Of a DNA stretch of 64,000 bases, positions 31,367-44,000 are shown in pieces. The notes beneath the pieces were generated by a model. It searched no databases. It was not told the origin of the DNA and was given only the letters and a program-made list of their open reading frames with translations. Origin of the DNA: Herpomyces periplanetae (taxonomy: Eukaryota > Ascomycota > Laboulbeniomycetes > Herpomycetales > Herpomycetaceae); assembly GCA_009733715.1 (NCBI GenBank), contig WMKJ01000013.1, positions 1 to 64,000 of the forward strand, read 5' to 3'. Position 1 is the first letter of the stretch. Every line of letters starts with the position of its first letter. A program made the position numbers and the translations under genes.

Positions 31367-34030
31367 ATGGCTTTACTTCAAATGAAACCTCCCGTTAACT
31401 ATGGTGAACAACAAGGTCAGTCTAAATTAATTAGCAGCCCGCGCGATCACCCTATATACGATGAACTATGATAAACTGACTACCGCTTAGCATTTATTTC
31501 CAATTTTCTCCAAAATTTTAAAATAGTTGAAGCAAGCGACATTCTAAAAAATCTTTCTATCAGCGATACTTCCCAAAAATTCGCTCCAGCTGCAGGCAAT
31601 AAAGTAATTGATCACTCCCAGGGGCAAAATGAACCAGGTGAAATAGCAGAGCACATCAGTTATAAGTATATGACAATGCTCAAGGAAATAAGTGATCGAA
31701 AGAGAAATCATATTCTTATTGAGCTGGATGATTTAGCAAAAGTATGTCATTTGCCCCCCATCTCATCGCAATATCCTTTCCTTTTATTTCGACTATACAA
31801 ACATATCAAAAATAGTGACTTAATTATGCATTAATATTTAGTTTGAAAAGGCTGCTCGACAAAATGGTCAAGATGTAAGCGTGGCCAGCTCGATCGAACG
31901 GAATACTCTGCAGTACATTGAAATCTTTTGTCGAGCTATCGATGCTTTACTTCCCGAGTCAACTAGTGATCCGTCGTAAGTATTAAACCTTATTAATCTT
32001 GGTGTCCTATGTTCAGCTAATGAAAGTGAAAATGAAATAGATTTAAGGAAGATGTTATAGATATTGTCAAGTCTCAGAGAGCCCGTCGAAACGAAAAAAT
32101 ATTACAAGCCATCGAGTCTGATGTGGATATTGAAACACCTACAGCAGAACTTCTTTTCCCTCCCGAACTTACTCGTGCTTATCAGCTTAACTTTAAACCA
32201 GTTACCATATCGACATCAAATGATGATCCACCAAAGGCATTGGCGGTACGAAATATTCGTGGTGAACATATTGGCCATTTAATTACAGCTCGGGGAATTG
32301 TTACGCGGGTATCTGATGTCAAGCCAGCAGTTCTAGTTAATGCATATGCATGCGATCGTTGTGGTTTTGAAATTTTTCAACCCGTAACAACCAAACAATT
32401 TGCCCCGCTAGTTGAGTGTATATCGGAAGAGTGTAAAAAGAGTAACAGCCGAGGTCAATTATTTCATTCAACGCGCAGTAGCAAGTTTGTCCCATTTCAA
32501 GAAGTTAAACTACAAGAAATGTCGGACCAAGTCCCAGTTGGCGATATACCTCGTCAACTTACTATTCAGGCTCACGGAACTCTGTGTCGTCAAATGAATC
32601 CTGGTGATGTTGTAGACATTGCCGGAATCTTCCTATCTACTCCGTACACGGGATTTAAGGGTATACGAGCCGGTTTGTTAACAGATACCTATCTTGAAGC
32701 CCAATGGGTTAATCAACACAAAAAAGCGTATAGCAGTATTGTCTTAAGTGACCTAACGCTTTCACGAATGCAAACCCTTGAAGCGACGGGCCAGTTGTAC
32801 GAATCGTTATCTCGGTCGATTGCACCGGAAATTTTTGGACATTTTGACGTTAAAAAAATTCTACTATTACAACTAATCGGTGGGGTTACCAAGGAAGTGG
32901 GAGATGGCATGAGAATTCGAGGTGATATAAACGTTTGTTTAATGGGAGATCCTGGTGTTGCCAAATCTCAGCTTTTGAAATACATTACAAAAGTATCTCC
33001 ACGCGCAGTATATACAACAGGGCGAGGATCTAGTGGAGTTGGACTTACAGCTGCAGTAATGAGAGATCCAGTTACTGATGAAATGATTCTAGAGGGTGGA
33101 GCACTTGTTCTAGCAGATAACGGAATGTGTTGTATTGATGAGTTCGATAAAATGGACGATGCAGATCGAACAGCAATTCACGAAGTTATGGAACAACAAA
33201 CTATTTCCATAAGTAAAGCTGGCATTAATACAACACTTAATGCTCGAACGTCAATTCTTGCAGCAGCAAATCCTCTCTACGGTCGTTATAATCCCCGCAT
33301 ATCTCCCATGGAAAATATTAACTTACCCGCAGCTTTACTTTCTAGATTTGACGTTCTGTTTCTTATGTTGGATACGCCGGATCGTGATGTTGATGAAGAA
33401 TTAGCCCGCCATGTAACCTATGTGCACATTCATAATCGACATCCAGCTCCTGCAACAGCTGATGGAATTGAAACAATCTTTTCACCTGCAGAAATGCGTC
33501 AATGGGTTGCGAGAGCCCGCGGATATAGACCAGTAGTATCAAGAGTTGTCGCGGATTATTGCATAGGAGCATACGTTCGAATGAGAGCCCAATATAAACG
33601 AGATGAAAATAGTAAGCATGGTGCATTTACTCATACATCCCCGCGATCTCTTTTAGCGGTTCTTCGATTATCCCAGGCTTTAGCAAGATTGCGGTTTTCC
33701 AATGAAGTCATCCTTGAAGACGTTGATGAAGCTTTACGTTTAATCGCTGTTTCTAAAGCAAGTTTGTTTACTGATGAATCTGATCTAGTAGCTGATCAAC
33801 AGCCTATGTCAAAGATTTATTCCCTGATTAAAGGTATGATGGAGAGTGGGGCTGCAGCCGTTACTGATGGTTCAGAAATGCTTGATATGCGCCGATTGAG
33901 AGAACGTGTATTAGCCCGTGGTTTTACCGTTGAACAATTTGATGATTGCATTGATGAGTATGCCATGTTGGATGTTTGGCATATCACACCAGATGGTTCC
34001 CGTTTAGTGTTTATACAGAGCTCTCGATAG
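31367..34030 (+). CDS. MCM7: DNA replication licensing helicase subunit MCM7
   Basis: Four exons: 31367..31415, 31527..31741, 31842..31975, 32041..34030; introns 111, 100 and 65 bp; 795 residues. All three junctions keep frame and give a normal Mcm7 N terminus ([17 protein letters not shown], later [10 protein letters not shown] and [11 protein letters not shown]). Zinc-binding site: CDRCGFEIF and [27 protein letters not shown] is specific to Mcm7 among the MCMs. The AAA domain has Walker [25 protein letters not shown], Walker [10 protein letters not shown] and arginine finger LLSRFD. Mcm7 is one of six subunits of the replicative helicase loaded at origins in G1. Tandem with the mannosidase gene downstream. 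Confidence 0.96.
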
Positions 34031-35151
34031 TCATTAGATGCCTTGATGGTTAATCACTTGTATGTATAATTTCCTAAATCAAACAGCCAAATTTAGAAAT
34101 TGCATTGTTTTATGCCTCGAAATTTTCACCTACTTTTAACTTCCTGAATCTATCAACCTCCCCCTAACTTCTTCATGTCCTGTCCAATGTTCACGATACC
34201 CCCCCCAATTCGAGCCCCCACACCGGCTCTCCCTCGGCCCCAAGTCCCCTGCTGCGCCTCACCATCCCTGCGCCACACCAAACCATTCGTGTTTTTAGGA
34301 TTCGTGAGAAGTTTCCACTTGAACATAAACTTCACGATAGTTCTCCACACTTGTTTCTACTTTTTTTTGTTTATTCAAGCTCATATATTAAATTTGGTTG
34401 TCTCTTTTTTGTATTTATTGCATTTCTTAAATATATATTTGTGCGGTTTACTAGTTTAAATATTCTCTCTACAAGTTTAACCTAGTTTACCCACCCGCTT
34501 CACCGACTACTTTTGTCGAAACTCAATATCTTCTGGCTGGATACTTTTCTATATTTCCATTATTCATGTTAACGGATCTCTTAATTACTTTTCTAAACTT
34601 TCTGGTTATTAATTAACCCGACTTTCCCATCGCCCCATTGGTCGTACAAAACACGTAACCCGATTCCCATCCCAAGCCAGCCATATTTCACGCGAATACA
34701 GGTCTATGCAGTACTGCATTATACTAACCGTTTCCAGGAATTTAATTTGCATAATGCGCTGATCGGTTATGAGTATAACTTACTCTAAAAAATTTGCAGG
34801 CGTGCAATGTCTCTAGAAAGTCTATTCATAACGTGGGCGATACACTTGAATTCTTCTTCACGGTGATCAGCTATATCCGTACGCTTCATCTTGCTTGAAC
34901 TGAACATTGAAAGTATATCCTTCGTTAATTTAACATCAAACTGGCTAGTGTCTAATTTACCCCGAAATTTCTTGACCGTCTGTGTTATCTCACGGTTAAT
35001 TCCTTCTATCTCTATGCACGGACGTACCTACTAATCTTCACGTTTCAATGTTCTTCATTTTTGTGATAAACCACCAATGTGAAATTTCTGCCCCCTTATC
35101 GAAGAGCTCAAGTTAACACTTTCCCCAATCTCCCTTTGTTCAATTTTCACC
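34031..35151. other. Intergenic region between MCM7 and mannosidase gene
   Basis: 1.1 kb. A GC- and C-rich patch lies at 34155-34290; read on the minus strand it gives a short Gly-rich frame (34326-34153, about 57 residues from an ATG) with no recognised family. The rest is AT-rich, ending in a C/T-rich leader before the mannosidase ATG. Confidence 0.5.
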
Positions 35152-37099
35152 ATGTTTAAACTTCGACAGTATTTTCAAGTCTTTCTGGGCTTTCTCGCTT
35201 TTTTCTTAGTACTGTGGACATTAGGGAAATCCGATCGATCCGTAATCCGTCCTCAGACCATCTCTTTTCCCGTTGATAATCATCCATACCATGATCTGCC
35301 TACATCTTCAGTGAAGTCACATCATTTACCCCTATTCTCGTCTGATGTCGATTGGGGTTCTCGTCGTGAACAAGTTAGACAAGTTTTCCTCGAAAGCTGG
35401 CTTGCGTATGAAACTTACGCTTGGGGTACGTTACGCTTAACTTTACACTGTCAGCACTTGTAATTATTATTAACGTTGTAATTCTTCCCAAGGATACGAC
35501 GAATTTTATCCCATTTCCATGACGCATCGTCAAATGGTCCCTCCTACAGGTCTGGGCTGGATCATTGTCGATTCACTTGATACGCTTATCCTTATGAACT
35601 TAACAGAGCAATTATCAAATGCACGAAAATGGATTTCAACTACATTAACTTATGACTTGGATCATGATGTTAATACTTTTGAAACGACTATCCGCATGCT
35701 CGGTGGCCTTCTCGGTGCTCATTATCTCAGCACCCTTATTTCAATCACGTCAAAAACACCATCACTCGATAATTACGGTGACAATTTATACATAAAGGTA
35801 GCGGAAGATCTCGCTCGTCGCTTACTAGGGGCGTACAATTCACCTTCCGGTATACCCTATGCGAGTGTAAATCTTCGTAATTCCTTTGGAATTCCATCTC
35901 ACGCTGACTTTGGAGCATCATCGACGGCTGAAGCTGCTACACTTCAACTGGAAATGAAGTATCTCTCATTTCTTACTGGTGATAAAATATACTGGGATAA
36001 AGCAGAAAAAGTTTTTCAAGTCATTAAGAATAATAACGTATCTGATGGACTAGTTCCAATTTTCATTGATCCAAAAACGGGAAAGTTTATGGGAAACTTA
36101 ATTCGTCTTGGAAGCCGTGGTGACTCGTATTACGAGTATTTGGCTAAGCTATACTTGCAAACATCCAAGCGTGAAAACGTCTACCATGACATGTGGGAAA
36201 CCGCTTTACAAGGTGTACGAAAACATTTATTAACGTATTCATATACGTCAAATTTAACAGTTATCGGGGAACGAGAAACAGGTCTAGATGGAGAGCTGTC
36301 GGGAAAAATGGATCATTTAGTGTGCTTTCTACCAGGTACAATTGCTCTATCCGCAACAGGCGGTAAAGAAGAACAACAATTAAAACAAGACGGACAGTGG
36401 ACAGAGCAAGTTGAAAGGGATATGAACTTGGCCCGTGAACTAATAAAAACATGCTGGTCTATGTACAAAGTGACAATCACTGGGTTAGCGCCTGAAGTAA
36501 CTCATTTCAAGTTATACTCTCCCCCGATCATGTACGAAAACGAGAAATTATCTAGTATACCGGGACTTTTGGAATACAAAACAACCAATTTTAATACTAA
36601 AATAAGTGAAAGTTGGCGAAATGATATTATAATTAAGCCAACAGACCGGCACAATTTACAGCGTCCCGAGACAGTAGAAAGTTTGTTCTACATGTGGAGA
36701 ATTACAAAAGACGAAATGTATCGTAAATGGGGATGGGAAATGTTTCAATCGTTTGTAAAGCATTCCAAAGTGCGCTTTAGTGCTAAACTGGATTCTCAGA
36801 ATGACCAAACTATTGATGGTAATCCATTTGTACCAGGCGGTGAGCGTAATGCGGATCAGCGTCAAAAACAAATGGCCATCGCAGGGTACACGTCGCTGAA
36901 TGATGTTACGCAAATTCCCGCCTCGCAGCGGGATAATATGGAAAGTTTTTGGCTATCGGAGACCTTGAAGTACATGTACCTTTTATTTTCCGATGATTCA
37001 ATTTTGCCCTTGAATGAAACGATTTTTAACACGGAAGCGCATCCCTTTCCCATGTTTGAAGCACCCGCATCGTGGATATCTGCATGGTCTAATTCATGA
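35152..37099 (+). CDS. ER mannosyl-oligosaccharide alpha-1,2-mannosidase (GH47)
   Basis: Two exons, 35152..35425 and 35493..37099; intron 67 bp (GTACGT donor, TTCCCAAG acceptor); 626 residues. Splicing joins AYETYAW to GYDEFYPISM, the conserved start of the GH47 barrel. Residues ~8-24 (FQVFLGFLAFFLVLWTL) form a signal anchor, giving a type II ER/Golgi membrane protein. GH47 blocks: GLGWIIVDSLDTL, ETTIRMLGGLLGAHYLS, LVCFLPGTIAL and TCWSMYK (the disulphide cysteines of ER class I enzymes), PETVESLFYMWRIT, and the terminal FNTEAHPFPMF whose Thr binds calcium. The enzyme trims Man9GlcNAc2 N-glycans in glycoprotein maturation and ER-associated degradation timing. Closest to yeast Mns1 by motifs. 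Convergent with the ArfGAP gene. Confidence 0.92.
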
Positions 37100-38489
37100 C
37101 TTATGGTATCCGAATGGATTAATTGGACAGTGTGCAAGCTTTTAACTAACCTTGATAAATTCAAATAATTTGGGCTTGATAACTAACATTTTATTTGCAC
37201 TCTTAATTCGTCAGTGATCCTGGGTATACCGAGTTACCCATGACAGGAGCTGTGGTAACGGGTTGTTTCCAAAGACATACTCATGGTAGATTAGTATTGT
37301 GCACAGCCTGCTTCACATTATGTTTTGTCTGCATTATAATTTTTGGTAAAAAGGTGCAATCCACGTACTGATTCGCCGTTGTATATCTGCCCTTCATTTA
37401 CGCACCCTAGCTAATTTTGGCGATTTTGGTATCATTTTGTTTATCGTTCATTATCTGTACGTATAGTCAACCGTGTATACGTAGTGAGTACCAACTATTT
37501 TCCAACTCAGTACTTGCAAATTATCCCGCATTTTATCCTCGTACTAACTTATAAAGTTTACGAGATTATTTCAAACCGACTAAACCAAAGACAATTATCT
37601 CACTTCCTACGAATCGTGCAACACGCTCTCGACTAGCAGCACGTGCAGCAGCCAACGCGTGACGCCCGCTTAGTCACACGTCCTCCGGGGCGCGTATAAA
37701 TAGCTCCGCCCGCATTCCGGCTCGTTGCTCGTTTAACGCTTACAGCGCTCAGGCGCTGATACACGCCACTTGGAGCGGTACAAAGTTTGGGTGTGCGTAC
37801 TTCCGTACGCGCGTGTTTGAACGTTGATCGGTGACCCAGTGTGTATGCGCGTGCGCGCGTGTGCCAGCGGAAGTGGCTAGAGAGATACTTGAGCGTAGCT
37901 CAGCCGGTGAATTTTGGGTGCGAGGGCTATCGAGGTCGTCGATGATCATCTGTCTTACGGTAGTCGCCCCAAGGCCCGTGTATGTACGCGGCTCGCAAGA
38001 ATTCAGCGGACATGTTTACAGTGTGTATGCATGCGTGCCGTGTCATTCTACATTGTATTACTGTATCGAACGTAAATAAACTACATAGGAACGACTGAGT
38101 AGCGTGTACGCGTGTGCGCACGCCCGCAGCATAATAGATGTAGACAACAGTACAAAGAAACACAAAACTCGACCAACTTCATACGCGCGCAATGCAAAAT
38201 TAGGAGCGCGGTGTCAGTGCAAACCACAAAAATGTCTATGATGTATTCGCTGTGAATAGTAGCATTCTGCAAAACACGCACGTCGAAACACTAGTTTTAT
38301 CTGAAATCGCAAAAGCAGCCACCCGAAATAATTAAGCTCAACCCGCGCAATTTTACAGTCCAAAATTAACACACGCCAACACTTCCCACGCTTCCATTGT
38401 GTTTGCGTGTGTACGCGTGCCGTCTAGCGTAACATGAACGTATCGTCAATCCTAAGTATAAGAAGGGCGCGCCTCAGACACCTTTACGT
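37100..38489. other. Convergent spacer with a GC-rich, promoter-like block
   Basis: 1.4 kb between stops of the mannosidase and ArfGAP genes. The part from 37640 on is rich in CG dinucleotides and alternating purine-pyrimidine stretches (for example GCGCGTGCGCGCGTG near 37848). Short open frames at 37831-38079 and on the minus strand show no family. Confidence 0.5.
37640..37735 (+). promoter_or_regulatory. Promoter-like block with TATA box and E-box, no gene attached
   Basis: CACGTG at 37640-37645, an ACGCGT-type element close after it, then TATAAATA at 37695-37702 in a GC-rich setting. The order and spacing look like a core promoter reading to the right. Both flanking genes point toward it with their 3' ends, so it belongs to neither. 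Confidence 0.4.
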
Positions 38490-41067
38490 TTAGCTGTACT
38501 GTCCACCCGACACACTGCAAAGCGGAGTATTGGTGCCAGCTAAGTGAGGATACTGATTAAAGAGGGCAAGAATGGCACTTTTCCGCGCTCCAGATGACTC
38601 GCTTGAGGGTGGCACTTCATCGTAGTTAAACGTTCCCATGTTCACGTTACCCATATTCACCTGGCCACACTTCATGGTAGAGTGGATCTGACCTTGAATT
38701 GACGAGAACGCCTCTGCCGAGAGCGTATTAGGATATGTAAATAATTCACTTGACGAATTCGTACTATTTTCCGTTTGGAATAGCCCGTATCCTGCATTCT
38801 GAGATGAGCCTGAAATGCCTTCTATAGAACTGTACATACGGTTTGATGCAAGCGATGGTTTCACTGCGGGAAGGGACTTCTCTTGGATAATTCTTTTGAA
38901 AGGATTAGTACCTTCAACCTTGTGAGAAGTTGGTGGGACATTTGATGAAAAGTCATCAAGATTGTGCGGCGGTAGTGTTGAGGGTGTATTGGATCGAACA
39001 AACGGATTCTTGGAACCCGATTTAATTTTCATCGAAGTAAACTGATCATCGGCTGAATACAGTTTTTGTGCAAAGTCAGTTTCGCTAAATTGAGAACCTT
39101 TTCCACATGCAACGTCATAGGTCTCGGCGGATCGAAGCTTAAATGTTGAAGTGGTCTGATTCTGTAAAGCTAAGTTATCAGAATTTAGGAAGGGATTCTT
39201 GGATGAATTAACCGGAGTAGAAACGCTATGTGAGTTACATTGGTCCGGGGCCTGAGCGTAATTCAATGATAATTGATGCATTGATGAGCAAACACCTGAA
39301 GATGATAATAATGATAACGATGGGGGTGAAGATGATTGAAATTGTAATGCTTCGTTAACCGGTTGCTTGTTAAACTCAAATGGGGTAGAGAAGTTCTGAG
39401 GGAATTGATTAGGTATCGGGTGTGAAGGAAACAAAGATGGTGCAATAACAGCAGCTTGGAATGAACGGACCAGAGGTTCTCCGGAGTTGGATGGATGTAT
39501 TAGTTCTCCTTTGGTAGATGTATTGGATGTATTGACACGTGTAAGCGATGGGGCAGAAGAATTTGTATTGTCAGAAGATGAAGTTGCAATATTTGGCGGT
39601 GAAAAAGGTTCAGATGCTGCATTTTCGATCAATGATGAGAAAGGGTTCCCTGGTGAAATGAACAGGGCAGAAGAGTTGGGAAACCCATGACCGGCACTAA
39701 AAGTCGGGTTAACCCAGGCAGAGGATATCGGGTTTGCCGTAGAAGGCTTGTAAGGAGAGATGCCAGAAGGATGATCGGGCGGAAGAGAGAAGGGTGAAGT
39801 AAATGTATCGGTATGTTTAGAATTAATCGCGGAAGAATATTCTAAAGCAGGAATGGGAGGGTGTGAAGTTGATGAAGCCGAAAGGAAATTAGCGCGGGGT
39901 AATAGGGTAAAAAGATCGGACTGTGATTTTGGAGGTGACGGTGTAAAGGAATCGGTAGATTGCGTTACGGAAAAAAGTGAGCTGATTGGATCGGGAACAA
40001 CCGTAGGATTTTCGATTGAGGGATTCAGAGTATCGACGTTTGAGTCTGGTTGAGGATGAGAAGAAAATTGAGAATTTTGGGTGATATGATATAAAAATAG
40101 AGGAGTTGAAGAACCATCGATTCCACTTCCTACACTGCTGAAGCTACTATTGCTAGCACAGACACTGGAACTGCTGCGACTGCAACTTGAGGTGCTACTC
40201 CCGCTTCGACTATCGTTGATTTTGGCGGGAATATTCACACGGGTAAACGCAGTGGAACATTCGGGAGGAGAAGATGTAACGGCAGGAGTGGGACGGGGAT
40301 AAGTAGACAACGCAGGCGGATCGGGCGAATTACGCGAAGTGCCTTTATTGCTGAAAGTTTTCTGAATGTATTTTTGCCGAATGTAACGTTCCATGACAAT
40401 GTCTGCATCCTGAGCGTTTAACGGTATGGGTGGAAGGACGTTGCGTGGATTTAACCGTCGATTAGAATTGGAATTACCAACGAGCTTCATGTTCTATGAG
40501 AAAAGGTTAGAATTGGGAAAGGTAAGGAAGGAGGTGATGATATTGGGAGAATCAAGCGTAAGAAAGGTATAGAAGAAAAAGAGAAGGTTTACGAACATCA
40601 ACCTGATCATTATTCCAGCTATCCATACTCAAAGATTTAACTTTGGAGATATGGGTACCTAATTTTCGGTGTAAAGAGGCACATCTAATGCAAAGAAAGA
40701 TACCGAGATTCCAGCTGGCCCACACGGGATAAGGAGCAGAACAATCAGCACAAATATCGTTACCGGGTACAGAATGTATTAGATTGAATAAAGTTTTTTC
40801 ATTTCGAGCAGCACGCCTTTTGGTTAAAGGCAAGGAAGCGGTAACAGGAGCAGGTGGTAGAGATTTTGTAGTTGAGGCAGCGGTAATAGGAGGACGTGAT
40901 TTGGGAGGAACATTGGATATACAAGAAGATGAATTTGAAGAAGTATTAGAATCAAAGGTTTGTTTGGGATGGTAAGACCAATTTTTCAAGGCTTGATTAT
41001 TTGAGTTATGTAGTTGTAAAGAAGATAAACGCGAGGAATGGTTTGGCAAAAAGTTAGTGGAAGTCAT
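38490..41067 (-). CDS. ArfGAP protein with NPF motifs (SMAP/Gts1-like)
   Basis: Two exons: 41067..40597 and 40493..38490; intron 103 bp; about 824 residues. The ArfGAP domain (about residues 85-200) has the zinc finger CADCSAPYPVW with FLCIRCASLHRKLGTHISKVKS, including the catalytic arginine of RKLG. The domain's end, WNNDQVD-NMKLVGN, is met in frame only if the donor is GTTCGT at 40596, a weak donor; GTTGAT six bases earlier would delete two residues. The C-terminal ~600 residues are Ser/Pro-rich and disordered, with four NPF tripeptides (NPFSS, NPFLN, NPFVR, NPFKR), which are ligands of EH domains in endocytic proteins. It probably stimulates GTP hydrolysis on Arf at endosome or Golgi membranes. 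Confidence 0.87.
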
Positions 41068-44000
41068 AGTAAAAAAAAATTAAACGAGAGCAAAATGAAG
41101 GGAAAAATGAGTAGAAGGAAAGAAGATGTAAGGGAGTAGGACAAGATGAATAAAAAGTAGAACGAACGAGAAAGATGCGAATATGAATAAACGAATAAAG
41201 AGATCATGAAGAGAGTAACGAAATGAGTAAAATTCTTGAAGAAAATGTGTCCAAGAAGATGAAAAATGGAAGAAAATTGGGTAAGAAAAGCTCGAAACGG
41301 AAAAAAAAACTGAAAAATAATCCAGAGCGGCGAGGGTTAAACATTTCTCCGAACCAGGGAGACTGTGGCGGAAGGGGAAGGAGCCTCAGGAGTTAGGGGG
41401 GTTTAGGCGTGTGTGAAGAACCGCGGTCGTGCCTTCTGGTAGTATTAGCCCGGAATTATAAGTAAAGACCCTTAAATCGGCCCAAACCATCGGTAACCTC
41501 CCTACTTGCAAACCACCCTAATACACCGTACTGTGATTGGCCAGACCTTCTTTGCTCCTTCCTTCCCTGCTCTTTCATCTCATCTCTTTCCCCCTGGCTC
41601 CATCACGTAATCATACATCTGATCTAGGTTGACCAATCAAGTTTCGAGATCGTGCGGCAATTAGTCCGAGTATAAATACCAAATTTGGAAATAATTCTTT
41701 TGCCTGTATGAGCCAGATGCCGATTTTGAATCGGGAGACTTTTGGTTAGTTGGTGAGCGGTGGGTGAAAAAGATGTATTTTTGGTGTATATTTTAACTAA
41801 ACAATTTCTCAGATTTTGTTAATGTCTATTCTATTGCGTGCATATATTTTATTATGCCGTCCTTCTGTCATGCCTGACCTTTGTATACTTGAATACCTAC
41901 GCCTATACAAATTTACGGACTTTGTTTTATGCCTACCTCTGCGCCCAAATGCTTATCCTTTATATACGAACATCCGCGTCCCCATCACAACACTTACGCA
42001 AATACATTGGTATTTGCGTACCATTCAAATAAATAGAATTTAACTTCTGCTCTCGTGCCCGCTCTCTCCCTTCACTATAACATTCACTTGCTTATGCCTA
42101 CGTCTTTGCCCATATCAACCCTTGTTTATATATACGCCCACTCTTATGTCTACACCTATCGCTCACCTAAGTGTATTTCCACTTAAACCTATCATGCATT
42201 CCTTTTCTCCCTCCACTTTGATCATATCATAAGTGTCTCCCTTTCAACTTGTCATATATTATTTCCAATTCATCCATATAATCGCCAATCCCTTTCTCAT
42301 TCCTCCCAATTCTTCATCCCTCCCTCCCGCTCTCTGTTTCTAACATCCACTATTCTCCCAACTACTATTTGACCGCCATCACCTTCACTTTACCTTTCCT
42401 CTCACCGCATCATCACTTCTTTCGTTTAGCATATCTATAGTAACTTTGTTAAAAGCTCTATTCAAATTATCATCCTTCACCGCCCTTTTCAAAGTTTTCC
42501 TGACCTGCTCTCTCTCTATTTCGACCCACTCCCCATTCCTTTCCAACCCAATAATTATCAATCTATCTTTTCGTATCTTTTCCTATAAGCATAACCCTTG
42601 ATATGTTTGATATTTGCGTGTTTCGGTTGCGTCAATCAACAAATTATACTTTCATTTATTACCAAATTCGTATCACCCACTTCCATGTCTACTCTGTCTT
42701 TCTCACTCATATGTTAACTTCCTTTGTCATTGACAATCCTCCATCGTCTTCCTTCATCACACCAACTAACTCGTCCATAACCAAACTTCCAAGCTCCGCT
42801 CTGTAGCATGTGTTTCCTATTTGCCACCCATCAAATTCAGCTCCATGCCTTTGAATCACTAAGTTAACCTTGAGCTTACCATAATATCAAACAATCAATA
42901 GTGCCATTCCTGATTAGAATAAAATATAATTGCTCCATCTATCCATCCACCATTATTCAACCAACTAGTCCTTCTTCGGCTTCATAATTTACTCCCTCCA
43001 TCACCACTCTCACCTTGGAATTTGCTCTTCTGCACAACGGCAGCGGGTTTTTTTCTTATTTTATTATACTCCTCTTAACTTCGTCATTGTGCCCGTTGAC
43101 AGCTCGAATCCTTACCCTAAACTACCGTACACGTTAACCCGTATGGTATGTAATATTAATTCATGTTGTATAAATCATAATGTATGGATCTGGTTTCATT
43201 CTTATACCGACCAGTTCCCTACCTTGCCCCGTGAGGGTGAGACGTAACCTTTTACACGAGGGCTCGCCGAATCAACTCCGTGTCGTTAACTCGATCATAC
43301 TCGCGGCTTTCACTTTCAACAAATAACAGTTCCGCTTTTCGCTAGTCAATGCACTGAGTGGATCAGTGTAGCAGTAGTAGTCCTTGCTCAGTATATTTTG
43401 GAAATAATTATCACAATAAACTAACCGAGTACCAAATGCACACTCAGGAACGCGCCTACGTGCACATACTCATGTTCATACTTACACATGGTTATACACT
43501 GTATTACCGCTTATTCCCATGCGATTTATTATCAAACTTGACGTTTACACTCATTCGCTTTCTCGCTTAACTGTTCGCTACTCCAAATGAGCATATAATA
43601 GTACATTCCCCTAATATCGCCAACTAATCTGATTTGATGACCCGGTCGCTACCCGGACAATCAAATTACTCAATTACCTACCCGCCCGCTCACTCGCTAT
43701 TAGCCCAAACACTTGTTATAATATACTCCAACATTCCGGTAAGTTCTTCCATTATTGTAGTGTGACATGATATCTACAAAGCAAACATTTATAGATATAC
43801 ACACGTTTTTACCACTTGGTCTGGTAAAAATGTTCCATATTCACCAGTACTCCTATAAGTTGCTTCTAGTATGGGTTAAATCACCGAATATTCCGGAAGC
43901 AATCACATTCGTTTCGAAAGCCTGATTAGACCCACGACATCAAGTAGCGCATAATTGTGATCAAGTAAACGAGTATACACCTACCGTTTGAAACAGAATA

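Noticed and set aside
34153-34326. Small Gly-rich protein on the minus strand
   Set aside because: No upstream promoter or splice support and no known family; kept only as a compositional note.
37831-38079. Plus-strand 82-codon frame downstream of the orphan TATA box
   Set aside because: Starts at GTG, is Cys/Arg-rich in a pattern produced by GTGCG repeats, and has no homology I recognise.
41708-41886. A 33-residue spliced protein from the ATG at 41708
   Set aside because: The second exon does not look like protein; reported only as a possible first exon.
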